This document shows positions 53,001 to 64,000 of a stretch of 64,000 nt of DNA, piece by piece. The position numbers and the translations under genes are program-made. Where the stretch lies: NCBI GenBank assembly GCA_003640385.1, contig RCAB01000359.1:1-64000 (forward strand). Reading direction: 5' to 3'. A model generated the notes under the pieces. It was not told the origin of the DNA and ran no database searches. It saw nothing but the letters and a program-made list of their open reading frames with translations. This DNA is from Setaria digitata. Taxonomy: Eukaryota > Nematoda > Chromadorea > Rhabditida > Setariidae. Each line of letters starts with the position of its first letter. Position 1 is the stretch's first letter.

Positions 53001-56000
53001 ATTGGAACGCCCATCAATATCACAAGTTTGGTTATACTTTTAGAGCATATATTTCGAGAAATTTCATTGAACTAAGTAAGCTAAAAGTTATCCATAAAAT
53101 AAAATGGACTAGTATATAATAAAAAGGAAAAAAAAAAAACCAATTTAGTTGAAAGCAGAGATTCATGAAAGAACCAAAATGGATGCGTAACATAGAATAA
53201 AATGGCAAAACAGTAAAAGAAGTAGTAGCTGGAGGAGCAGTGGAAGGAGAAGAAAAGTGGGTGGGTGTCGAGAAAGTGACAAGGGGAGGGGGACATGAAA
53301 GCAGCACTCGAGAATAAGCAACAGATTCTGAGTATTGAGAAAGCAATCAGCCCTAAGCGACAAGTTCAATATTTATCCTATCATTCATTATTTATAGCCT
53401 AAAACTCAGATTGCGGAATAAGTTAGTGCGCAAGTGTCTATCTAATTTTACAAAGAAGTATTAGAAAGTTAGCTCATAAGGTCTCAAACACCAACCGCTT
53501 GTCTCCCCTAACGGAGACTTCTGGCCTATAGGCCACAGTCGCTGTCACCAATAGAACTGGAGACAGTGACGGTATGCCATTGGCAGTCCAACAACAGTAA
53601 CGATAACGCAATTCAACAATCCCAAAGATTGGTTCGACACAATTGCTATAAAGCTTAAACGAACGAAGTGAAGGAAAGTCAATAGAACAATGCATCGATA
53701 CAACGATATACGACACCTCCCATTTCTAATCGTATTTCTACTTTGTGCTAATATCACAACTGTTATTGTCACAGGAAATACTGCTGGTCAGTTTCTCTTT
53801 TTTTTTTCTCACTTCGAATTCAACTACTTTTTATAATTTTTGCTTCTTCAACTATGTCAACTGACTCATATGCACAATAATTTTCCCCTTGGCACTACAT
53901 CCAAAAAAGAAAAAGTAATTATTTCAGGGAGCATTAAATAAGCTATCATTTTCTATGCGTATATATAACCTAGCCATTATCACACCCACGTACTTTCGAT
54001 TTCTTTCTGAAAGATTAAATTTGATGTTTCACTCAGGAATCTACATTCTTCCATACGACTAAATGAAATATATCTTGTTCCCTATGTCATCATTTATCAT
54101 TTACTTATTTTCATAAAGTATATAAAACTACAATGTTTTCTGATAAATTGAATCCTTACAGGATGAAACTTTTATCTAATTCCTTCCTCAAACGAATGTT
54201 CATTTTAGACTGAGATTCCACTCACTATTTTTTTCTCCGATAATATTAAAAAAGAAGATAAAAGAAGAGAGCTTTTGAAGGAGCACATATTACAATGGAC
54301 AATTGTAAATCGGTGAAGCTTCGCGAGCTTGTATTAGAAACAATTGGCCTCTTTCCTCACCAATACAGCTATCAAGCAAGGTATATGAAAGAGCAGGCCG
54401 AAATACGCTTTGGCAATTGGTGGTCAGCTGTTATTATCGGTGATCGTGGTGGCTACGGTATGAGTGCTGTTTATGACCAATATGCTAATACAAGGTAAAA
54501 TTGTTTGTTCCAGTAAATTATTAAAAAATAAAAACGTACTATTCGAAACAACCATTTATACAAATAAATTCAAACCTTATAAAATTCAGAGTAAAAAGAA
54601 ATCAAAGCTTCTTTTACAAGAAAAAAATACATGAATTTTTCCGACTTACATTGCATCATACAATCCTTAGCGAATTTTTTTTTTTTCTCGAGAAATAGTT
54701 AACAAATTTGATTGGACAGACTCCGATCACATAGCAAAGACGACATTTCTGGGACAGACCAGTAGTCTCTTTTGACCTAGTTTCTACGTTATGAATATTG
54801 AAAAGTTTCCATAAACCCGAGCATAGACAACTTTTCGAGTAGAATGATTTAATAAAAAGTTGGCAGGATGAATTTTCAAGCCTTTTATATTTTACTGAAG
54901 ATATTTTTATTAGTCCCGAATGATTAGCAATATAAGTTGGCCTTCCGTGTTGCTTAAGTATTGACTCGTCCCTAAATTGAATTGAAAGACTCATTTATGA
55001 GAAGTCAAATATAAAATGGCTCTTTAATTTTAGTCTTATTATTTCAGCAATTACTGTTTCTTCCTAGTGCAGTGTAAATTATTTACAGTTGCGAACTAAG
55101 GATTTTCGACACATTCTATTGGATAGGACGAACTAGTTAACCAATGGTATAGGGATAATAATCGTACAAAACACACTTTTCACCAAGATTCCCAGTTCTA
55201 AACATACGATTTTTTTAATCTGCATGTGTTACTTGCTATTTTGCAAAACGTTCTCTTCATGTCATATTTAAACACGCCAACTGAGCAACTTTCCTTCTTT
55301 TATTGATCGAGTTTACCTTTTTTATTCTTTTAAAGTACTTCTCTCACCAACCAAAGAAAAAAATCACTACAAAACGCTGCGCAAATTTCCATTAGACAGT
55401 AAAATTAACAGCCTTGAAAGAAAGGGAATGATGGCCTCCATTTACAGCTAATAGTGGAATTTCTTTACATATTTAAAAAAAATTGAAATCTTCAGAACAT
55501 TTGGTCATTGTAAAGGATTATAGACTACCAGCTGAAAGTGGATGGTACAACGATTCAAATAGCAACAAAAATCACCAAAATTGTTTCTCGGCCTTTTTCG
55601 GAATTTAATTAGAGATACTCATTCCTTTTTTTCTTTTCTCTTTTTCTTTTTTTTTTTAATGAACTACAACACATTTCCCTCAGTTTTTTCCTGTTTGTGT
55701 TTTTCCCACTAGATGAAAATAAATTTTTAAGTGGAAAAAAATCTTTTAGGTACGTCAGCTGCCAAAAATGTAATTCTCCTTCCAAATTAATATCTCAATC
55801 ATGATTTTTTTTTTCACACTGGTATTACAAAAAACTGTCGTACGCTCATTAACTCTACTAAATTTTGTCCATTGTATCATTCAATCAATTTCTGTTATAA
55901 AATGGCTGTAACACAAACTTGAAATTCAACATCCATTCCTTTTCATCTTCAGAAATGAGAGGATAAACAGGATTAAATCTGTTATTAGTCCAATAACCGT

Positions 56001-59000
56001 CATTATCGTGTGATGAATACATTCTCATGATCGTAAAATTGATAAATGCCATTCACAAGAATTGTACACATGTTGTTTCACACAAAAAATAAGAGGGAAC
56101 TAACCAGATAGGTTTACCAAGCCAAATGGTTGCGGTTTATCACGAAAGAAGCGATTGGCAAAATCGGGTGAGTCCAGCGTTAAAAACACGACATTCCCCA
56201 AGAAAAAGCCAGCCGTCTGACCAGCTGCATTGCAAGTTGATGCATGCCCAACATTCTCTCTGCAATACAAATTTTTTCCGGGTAAATTTAAAGTAAATAC
56301 GAAACAGACTTGTTTGTAACAAAAACTTCAGTGACAAGGTAATAATTTAGACAAAGTTGATTACAAATGAATTTAGCTATTTTACTGCTGATGACTTCAA
56401 GCCAAATTTTCAAAACTCCGTGAAATATACAGCATCCCAAAATGTGTTGCTTGTGTTATAAGATTCTTATTAATATTTTACATCTTATAAAAAATATGTG
56501 GAGATATAATTTCCATGAAGAAAACGAATAACATACTTCTTGACCAATACCAACATTACCTTGTCTAATCTTCAAAACAGCATAAAATGAATACTAATAC
56601 AAGAACACCACAAAAACAAATGGGGTAACCACCTAGAAAGCATAGTAAGTGCCCAGCCATCCACGGCTATATCCTGAGTAGCAGCAAGAAAATTTAATGG
56701 TAAAAATAAAACCATTAAAAGAAATACATTTGGTGGCTTTGAATCTGAAACAAAATTTGAAGCAGTAATTACAGAGCTCAAATAAAAACTTAATAGTAAT
56801 ACAATATTGCTTTAAATTTCTAATCTTGATTAACAAACTTACCCACATCATCATCACCCATAATCTCAGAAATTTTGTAAGATAACAAAAGCATAAAAAT
56901 GCCAATAAAATATTGACATGGAATCATCCATGATTTCCGACGACCTATTCGTTTCCAATAAACTGAATCCACGACTGGTGCCCAAAGTAATTTTATGCTG
57001 GAAAAAATATACCTTAAGAAATTCGCTTATATTCAATACAAAATAGCTATTCTCTAAATTCATATCCAAAAATATGCAGATGGCTACTTCCATATCTTTA
57101 CCACAATAAGATAATGTGACTAAGCACTCAATATGTTTATTTTATATGAATAGCGATCAGCATGAAATACTAACTACACTAATAAATTAGTTACTTGAAT
57201 TAAAGAATCTGCAGCAAAAAGGTATAAATACCTGAAGGGCCAATATGCGAACGAAAATATAGCTTGCTGACTATATGATACATTTTTACTGGATAGTACC
57301 AGAGGAATGGCTGCAATCAAACCTAATGGGATGCCCTGTAGCAAATAGAGAAACAGCAGAAGGCATATCGACCCCGCATCTCCTTTTAAAGATTTTTTGA
57401 CGCGACCAAACCATGATAACGATATATCATTCGATGGATTCTGAAAATGAAAATTTCAGACCTGCACTTACTCACTTATCTGAAGGAAATCCCTACACTA
57501 CAGCAACAATATCAACTTCAAAAACAATATCCTTGAACAAAAATGTGGTCTTTTTCCGTGGTTGATAACTAATCTCAATTTCAGATTTGCACTTACTCAC
57601 TGATAACTATCTCAAATGATAAACAAATAATCTTTAAATGAACGTTGCATCAATGAGAAAAGTGCTTAAAAATGCAAATATATGTATTGCTAAGATTCAA
57701 CTTAACGATAAAAACAGCTGAGTGTTTCTTATCACCATCAACAATAAAATACCATATAATAAGATAACGACAGTAACAAAGCTTTCAATTAACTCTATGT
57801 CAGCGTTATTTTTAAATAGAGCATTCAGTCTCTCTAAGTTCAAACTTACTGCTTCATTACGTTTTTATCCTAAAGATTTGAATGAATAATGCAATAATTT
57901 GAATGCAAAAAGAGTTAAGGAAGGAAGTAATGGTTACCAGTAACGGTTACAAACAATGCTACAATTATTATTGCAATCAGATGGATTATTGAAGTCCACA
58001 AAGAGGAAGAAGAAACTATCTTCTTACAAACCTTATCCCATTTCTTCTTCATCTTATCAATTTCTTCATTTTCTGAACTGTTGACAATCTTAGTGGTATA
58101 TTTATAGGCTTGTCGATTGAGTCGATTTCGAGCACCGTTCATGGAAGTTATGAAGCATTGTTCTGTGGCTTCAGGATCATCCGAATTTCCGTTCACATAT
58201 TGAAAAGCTTCATTATCATGTCCAAGTGATAAATCCTTCATTATCTAGTAGGATTCCAAGAAAATGTTACAACTACACACTTTCCACTTCTCGTCTTCTA
58301 AACGTACGTGTAGCACGACGTACCCACGTAAATGGAAGTCACTAACACGAAAACCCTCCAACACTGGCTCCACGCATACCGGAAGTCTCTGCCACGACGC
58401 ACAAACTCATCGCTACCATAATGCAATGCACTGTTGCGGTACACCTGTGACTGTTGCAACGCGATATGACATTAATGGAAGCATTATTTCCACATCAGAA
58501 GTAGTGATCCTGAATACCGGGACCTTGCCGGATTTCGTGCACCGGAGAAGTGTCATCAAGTCATCTCATTGAGTCGTGAATTATACCGGACAAGTGAGTA
58601 TTCTAGTACTTTTACTGTGAGGAAAACTATTGCAATATAGAAGCAAAACAGTTTGATTGCTGCGATGGATTCTCAGTCTCTCTCCTATCATAATTTATTT
58701 TCAAAAATTTTTCCTTGTAATAAAGAAGCAAATCAAAAATGTATGTTCGAATTGAAAAATAGCTTAACTTAAGCAAGCATGATTTGTTAAATAAAAGCGA
58801 TAGTAAAATTAAGAATTGAACTTATAAACAAATTAGGATGACCATACAAAGCTGATTTCTATCATTTCCATTTCGATTAACTTCCAACTTTAGCTTAAAA
58901 TTAGGACTATACTGAATCAATTTACTTATCAAATTACTTCTTCCTTAATATCCCTCGTTATTTCTTTTCTTTTCAACTTTGGCTAGGCATAATTAGTTGA

Positions 59001-60011
59001 ATAGAATAGGCAGTTAAACAAGCTTTAGAAAGTCGTCAGTTATGCGAATGAGTTAAGTTGCTTGCAAGAGCCAAAAGTTAAGTTAGAAAGTTGAAATTTG
59101 AATTAACTTAAAGTGTTTTTCAAATGATACTAGAAAAAAAAGTTGAAAATAATCTTTTATATTTACCAATAATAAAAAAAGAAAGAAGGAAAATAGATTT
59201 AATTTCTAATTCCATTGTTAAACGTTATTGAAATAAATCATTTGCTGATTATCTCCTTGCACTGCATTAAACAGACAATAAAACTTTATGAATTTTTTTT
59301 TCAGATTTAAATTAAAAATTCGAACATGATTAATCATTTTATGTTCTAATAGATTAGTGACTAATCACCGATGATAATTATAAGTAAATCGGATTGTTAT
59401 TAAGATTGTTCTTATCATTGAATGCCTTTTTTTCTAGAGATGTAATTGCTTACTGCTCGATTGAACTTGACAATCCAGTAATACTCAATTGATTAAATAA
59501 TTTAATGAGAAAGTGAAAATATGGTTAGAGGAAAAGTAGAGCTTGAAAGTAAGTAATAAAAAAAGTGCTCGATGATTAGCAAAATCAAACAAGCAATGCT
59601 TGGTGAAGAAGGATTTTTTCAGTCAACTAGTACTTCATTTCATATTTGTTTTCCCCATTTTTAAATGTTCGAAAATATGCACTATTTGTGCAGTAATAGT
59701 ACAGTTGGAGTCGGAAAAACAATGTATCTTGTCATTTCTGCTTAACATTGATTGCGCTCAGAAATATTTGAAATTTTTAATTTAAAACTGTTTCAAAAAA
59801 TATGAAACATGTTAGTACGAATTGTAATGTAATGTATGAGTTTATTTAAAGTTTAAATCATTTTGGATATAGAATGCATGAAAAAGAAGAGAAAAAAGAA
59901 CGGAAAGATGAAAAGTGAGGAAGAAAAACTTACGAAATGATCGGAAAAGTGATTGATAAGCGGGTCATTTGCAGGTGATTGTTGAAAAGAACACTGATTG
60001 GAGGAGGTCAT
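50094..60011 (-). CDS. SLC33A1: acetyl-coenzyme A transporter 1 (SLC33A1/AT-1), 12-13 exons, about 582-609 aa
   Basis: Minus-strand exons: 60011-59934 (probable first), 58244-58032, 57440-57232, 56997-56843, 56744-56633, 56259-56105, 52203-52113, 51923-51800, 51664-51560, 51484-51405, 51227-51113, 50896-50706, 50295-50094. The product imports cytosolic acetyl-CoA into the ER for protein and ganglioside acetylation. Family hallmarks are YLLQGIPLGL, SKNVSYSQQA, KLLWAPVVD, GRRKSW, FLAATQDIAVDGWALTMLSR, ENVGHASTC, GQTAGFFLGN, DKPQPFG, FFWGWVFLITTTL, DPAIGGTYMTLLNTLSNLGGNWP and a Cys-rich loop before DGYY. It is a polytopic major-facilitator-type carrier with about 11-12 helices. The N-end is hydrophilic. 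The first exon (MTSSNQ) has a strong donor and joins in phase 0 to the TAG acceptor at 58245. Alternatively translation starts at 58241, directly behind that acceptor. Intron 52204-56104 hosts an opposite-strand gene. Confidence 0.94.
53647..53652 (+). promoter_or_regulatory. TATA box before the signal-peptide exon at 53690
   Basis: TATAAA starts 43 bases before the ATG, close to the spacing seen before the secreted gene at 35315. Confidence 0.35.
53690..53786 (+). CDS. signal-peptide exon of unknown gene
   Basis: The open frame MHRYNDIRHLPFLIVFLLC... encodes 32 codons with a basic start, a hydrophobic core and TVIVTGNTA before a phase-1 GTCAGT donor. This is the same design as the first exons of the secreted Cys-rich genes. 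No Cys-rich second exon was found downstream. Splicing in phase 1 to an acceptor at about 54279 would fuse it in frame to the LC8-like gene, and an acceptor near 53930 gives only three more codons. It lies inside the big SLC33A1 intron on the other strand. Confidence 0.35.
54295..55099 (+). CDS. divergent dynein light chain (LC8/DYNLL)-like protein, 2 exons, 83 aa
   Basis: Exons 54295-54494 and 55048-55099 join in phase 2 to give 83 aa; LC8 proteins have about 89. The arrangement follows LC8. A helical N-half (LRELVLETIGLF, ARYMKEQAEIRFG) is followed by the strand region NWWSAVIIGDRGGYG, equivalent to the NPTWHCIVGRNFGSY hallmark. A short hydrophobic C-terminal strand (NYCFFLVQC) comes last, where LC8 has FIYFYLGQ. 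LC8 dimers bind short peptides in dynein and many other partners. The sequence is divergent, so peptide binding is uncertain. The gene is nested antisense within the 3.9-kb intron of SLC33A1. The frame is open upstream of the ATG to about 54273, so an upstream exon (53690-53786) could be spliced in. Confidence 0.55.
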
Positions 60012-63000
60012 CGAAACTCAGCAAAGTGACACCGCTACTGTGACTGCTTTTAACAGCATGAAAATGTCTCTAACTGTTGCTTCAGGTTTCAGTTTTATAA
60101 AAATTCCGGTTTTCATCGTTATGTTTTTTCTTTTTCCTTTTTGTTTTTTGCCCTTTTTTTTTTCTCTTTTGTTTTTTTGTTATTTTTTCAGAAGCTGTAA
60201 TAAACAATCGATGAAAAAATTAGTAACACCATTACATTCGTCATAATGAATTGATAATTTTGTTTTAAAATTAAACACACATCGAAATAATGAGTACTTT
60301 GTCAACTGTTAATATTAAGCACAGAAAATAATTAACCATTTAAGGGTTAAATATTTGCAGTGGTCATTGATGAATAAATAGTTTCTATTTTAAACTTCAA
60401 TTTCATTAATTAATTAGCAGCGAGTGGTAAACAGTAGTCGAATGCATGGGTAATTGAATATTTTGAAAATATCCGTAAGCAAAATTCATGTTAATTTGAT
60501 TTATTTCAGATTATTAATCAAAAAAAAACTCGCAATAGCTGGGAGAATCGAAGAATGCTTTTTGCGTAGCAGAAACAGTTAGCAAGTTAGGTTGAATTGA
60601 AATTATATTTAAGCGATTTAATTCAAAATTTTCAAAGTCAAATTAAATAAATGCGGAGAAAAAAAAATAACTGATCAGTTAGAACGCAATGAAAAATGAT
60701 TGAGATGAGCAAGTGAATGTTACCAAAACAAGGTTCATTTATGCTCATTCCTTACTTTATATAATATGATTAGAAGCATATCAAATTGAAATTTCAGTCG
60801 ATAACATCTTCTAAGCAGCAGAAGGACCTATTTGATCGGTCGAATGGAAAAATGTTAATGAATCGCTGGTACTATATATCATGCAGTATTCTTAGTTCTG
60901 TACCAATCAGATGAAAAATTACAAATAATTAATAAAGAATCTGCAAAATAAATTTTTTCAACAGAATTTACAATCAACTGATTGAGGAAATTCTCGAAGA
61001 TTTGAAAGTGAAAGAAATAATTTCACAGAGATTTAAAAAGAAAAGTGAGAGTAAATAATGAAACAAGCGATAAATGAAGATTCTTGAAAAAACACGTTAC
61101 ATTGAAATTTCAACTGATAACGCTTTGCCTTCTGATAAGTAACAGGAAGATTTGTGGAATTCAAACACTCAGGTCAGTTAAAACTAACGAGCAATTACTG
61201 TGTGCATTGGTAATTAGTGCATCCCATACCTACCTATCAGCATTGTGTAAATGTTGAAAATGAATTAGGAAAGTTGTGAAACAAACCGGCTCAAAATTAA
61301 ATGAAGGAGAGGAAGGAAAGAGGTTAAATTCTAATTACCAGAAACTTTCAATTTGCTTCCTTTTTTTTTTTTTTTTTCAAGTTATTTTTCAAAGAAACAA
61401 ATTTCCGATTAATTTGTAAATTCATTTTAAATGTTTCATTTCCTTCTAATTTACATTTTAGTCAAGTTTCATCTTCTTCGTTAAATGAATTATCTATAAA
61501 TACAAACAAAAAAAAAAAAACTTTTTTCATTCCCTTATCTTTAGATTGAAGAAAATTTAAAAATGAATATAGTTGCGCTTTTGACCACATTAGCTTATCC
61601 AATTTTTTCCTGAGAAAAAAAAAAACGTCATTTTAATTAATTACATCCCGAAGATGGAAAGATAATAAAACTGCGGCAAGTTTTTAGACGAAGAATTTTT
61701 GACATTGCCCGTTTCACTAATTAGTTCTCGATAGATTTAAAATTTTAATAGAGGTACAGTTGACAAATGTAGATCATTATTGCTTAATCGATTATCTTTG
61801 CTATCTTTCTAAATTTAATTAACAGAAGTAAATCATTTAAATTATCAGTTGTCACTGCTCATTTTAGAATTAGTTGGTAGAACAAGCTACAGTTTAATGT
61901 TTTCACTTTCTGTATAAAAATGCTGCTAACTAAAGCTCAAAGTAAATTGTCAGATCAGAAATAAATAATACGACATATCTTGATAACATATCATGTTATC
62001 AAACATTTTTTTTTTCCTTTTTTTTTGACGAAAGAAAGGATAATAATGATGATTGAAGTGGGTCAAATAAAAAAAAAAATGTTGAAATAATCAAATAAAC
62101 AGTGAAATGAGCAATGATATCAGTTTACACTTTTTTTTTTTTATTGTTATAAGCTTATTTTCAGATAAATTCAAAAAAAATTTAAAATTTGATGCAAAAC
62201 TTTGCTCAAGCAAAAAGTTCTGATGCCATTCACACAGGCAAACTAAACAAAATTGCTCATTTCTTCTAATTTTTGAAGACATTATCAATAGAATTGAAGA
62301 TTTGACTTACCTAACAAAGACTTGACTTATCTAGTACAGAAATATTATTGTTCAGCTTGGCTCATTTAAAATTAAAAATTATTATGGAACGAAGAAAAAT
62401 CTGTGTTATCTTGAATACTTCGTTCGGCATTATTTAATAGATATTTATATCTGCCAGAGGAAACAGAATATATTTTATCAAAGCATGAAATTGCTCGCAA
62501 GAATAGATGTCAAATGGAATTTGCAGGCAAAAATTTGTTTAATTTTAAACTTGATAAGAAATTTTTTTTTTCCTCTCTTCAAATTATTGCATTTTAAATA
62601 GTAATAACGAAAGATCTACGATGAATATCACAATGTTGAATTGATATGGTAAGAGGCATTTATTGATAAGTTTATCTGCACTCATACAGTTGATAACTGT
62701 CTGATAAACAAATGAAGCAATGAAACCTTTCGTTGGTCGGAATTTTTTGCCCTCTCTTCATCTCTGATAGGTAATATGTCGGATTTGTTAAGTGTTGTCT
62801 TTCTAAATTTGCCACAAATAATGAAGGCATCTTCTGTTGTCGGTGAAATTTTCACCATTTTCAATTCTCTAACACCGAATGTTTGATGGAAACTTTTGTT
62901 CAATGTATGTTGTCAACCAGCCTGCAATTTAATTCATCAAAATAATTAAAATAAAGTTTTAAATTGCAATTAGTTCATGAAGTATTGATATTTAAAAAAA

Positions 63001-63869
63001 AATTACATAAATCGAATAACAAGATGAAAATGTTGTAATAATATGGAATGATAAAATAAATCGTTTGCACAGTAGCATAAATATTTGCTGTAAGAAAGTC
63101 TTAATGAAATTTAACAGCAACAAGAAATTGAAATAATACCATTGAAAATCGTCGCAAAAAGGTTTTACTTCTTCTTGCAAAAAAAAAAAAAAAAAAAGGA
63201 TCCATCATTTGATTAAATAATATTACTTTATTCTTTTATGTTAGTCTCATATAATTTTGTCTTAAGGATTAATTAGCATGAAATTAACCAATATTAACCA
63301 TTTCTTCTATCTGAAATACTTTCTGTAAATATTTTGGTTGAAATAAAAATATTAAAAAGCAGAAGTTCACTCAATTTGATATTTTTTAACAAATCCTTGT
63401 AAGGGTATTACTACTGCAGTGATAATTATTTCGAAATGAATTATAAAAGATTGTACTTAAAATTAATAGCCTAATTGGAATGGATTATGGTTGATTATTG
63501 AAGACTTTTGCATAGCAGAAAGAAATTGTATCACTCAAATTTAATAAATTTTGCATAATATTTTAAATTGATTTTTTTTTTGTGCAGTTGTTTAATGATT
63601 AGGTTCTGTCGTTCGAAAAATAAAAATCATTTAATATTTTCTCGCCACAACAAAATTCTGTTCAGGAATTGTTTGGTATAATTTTATCAGAAAGATCAGC
63701 AATGAATGAATTTAAAATTCTCTGAATAAATTGCACATTTAGTTTGACTGAAAAGAACACTGTAATAAATGATAATATGACTGATAATAGTATAATGATA
63801 ACAAAGTTAGACGTGTGCATTTTATCAGAAGCACAAATATTATGCTTGTATTCTCGATAACGATTTCTT
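60012..63869. other. non-coding interval, no supported gene
   Basis: AT-rich with many T and A runs (for example 61361-61377, 63181-63197). A minus-strand open frame at 62682-62903 has protein-like composition but no start, donor or partner exon. Confidence 0.4.
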
Positions 63870-63913
63870 TATATACCATCCTTCTCCTCATCATTTTACT
63901 ATAAATAATTAAA

Positions 63914-64000
63914 ATGACTTTTATAGTCTTGTTTCTATCGATGCTCAGTTTGAGAATGGCCGGAGCAGAAGGGAAACCACCGACCAACGAGCTTTTCTGG
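63914..64000 (+). CDS. start of a secreted protein gene, cut by the window end
   Basis: From ATG at 63914 the frame is open to the last base (29 codons). It begins MTFIVLFLSMLSLRMAGAEG, a typical signal peptide with cleavage likely after the Ala-Gly-Ala, followed by KPPTNELFW. A TATATA element at 63870 lies 44 bases before the ATG. The product cannot be named from this fragment. Confidence 0.45.
   Translation, partial: MTFIVLFLSMLSLRMAGAEGKPPTNELFW

Noticed and set aside
53032..53369. Three overlapping minus-strand frames rich in Phe, Leu and Ser
   Set aside because: Simultaneous open frames in a purine-rich tract inside the SLC33A1 intron; composition artefact.
58264..58572. 102-codon plus-strand frame upstream of SLC33A1
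   Set aside because: It lies antisense in the intron/leader region of SLC33A1, in slightly GC-richer DNA, with no similarity and no plus-strand partner exon.
62682..62903. Minus-strand 73-codon frame with protein-like composition
   Set aside because: It has only a TTG start, an in-frame stop just upstream, and no splice partner.
1..64000. Runs of T as RNA polymerase III terminators or evidence of small RNA genes
   Set aside because: T and A runs are everywhere in this genome, and no tRNA-like cloverleaf or A/B box pair was spotted.
1..64000. Bacterial endosymbiont insertion, CRISPR array or viral element
   Set aside because: No intron-less bacterial-type gene, regular spacer array or polymerase/integrase motif was found in reading both strands.

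Overview
The window is a strongly AT-rich piece of eukaryotic nuclear DNA. Its genes are split into many short exons separated by small GT-AG introns, and homopolymer T and A runs are very common. Several things point to a nematode, most likely a filarial or other spirurid one: small secreted proteins with CC-type Cys motifs, likely trans-splice acceptors a few bases upstream of start codons, and short introns. That placement is an inference, because no species-diagnostic locus is present. I saw no bacterial or viral insert and no tRNA or rRNA gene. Single-N characters at 6430, 9921, 16429 and 46940 are each flanked by near-identical sequence, which suggests unmerged contig ends.

Layout. Positions 1-21 kb are mostly non-coding. 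They hold a putative single-pass membrane protein gene (4528-6650, +), a 65-residue one-helix membrane protein gene (13689-14022, -), a 32-bp minisatellite, a diverged tandem duplication and a possible decayed gene. From 21.3 to 29.6 kb there are three genes: a prostaglandin reductase 2 type dehydrogenase (+), the RNA polymerase III stalk subunit RPC9/CRCP (+), and convergent to it a Rho-like GTPase (-) whose nucleotide-binding motifs are nearly all degenerate. Two tandem secreted small Cys-rich protein genes (+) lie at 33.0-36.5 kb. A 21-exon gene at 37.5-44.3 kb (-) encodes a KNL1/Spc105 kinetochore scaffold, recognised from its SILK and RVSF phosphatase-docking motifs. Ribosomal protein L26 (45.9-47.1 kb, +) converges on an unrecognised small gene (47.3-48.6 kb, -). 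The gene for the acetyl-CoA transporter SLC33A1 spans 50.1-60.0 kb (-). Its 3.9-kb intron contains an oppositely oriented dynein light chain (LC8)-like gene and an orphan signal-peptide exon. A secreted-protein gene starts at 63914 and runs off the window.

The genes do not form one pathway. They are a typical mix of housekeeping functions (transcription, translation, ER acetylation, chromosome segregation, lipid mediator metabolism) and lineage-specific small secreted or membrane proteins. Exon boundaries were worked out by hand from splice sites and reading-frame phase. Where a join is uncertain this is stated.
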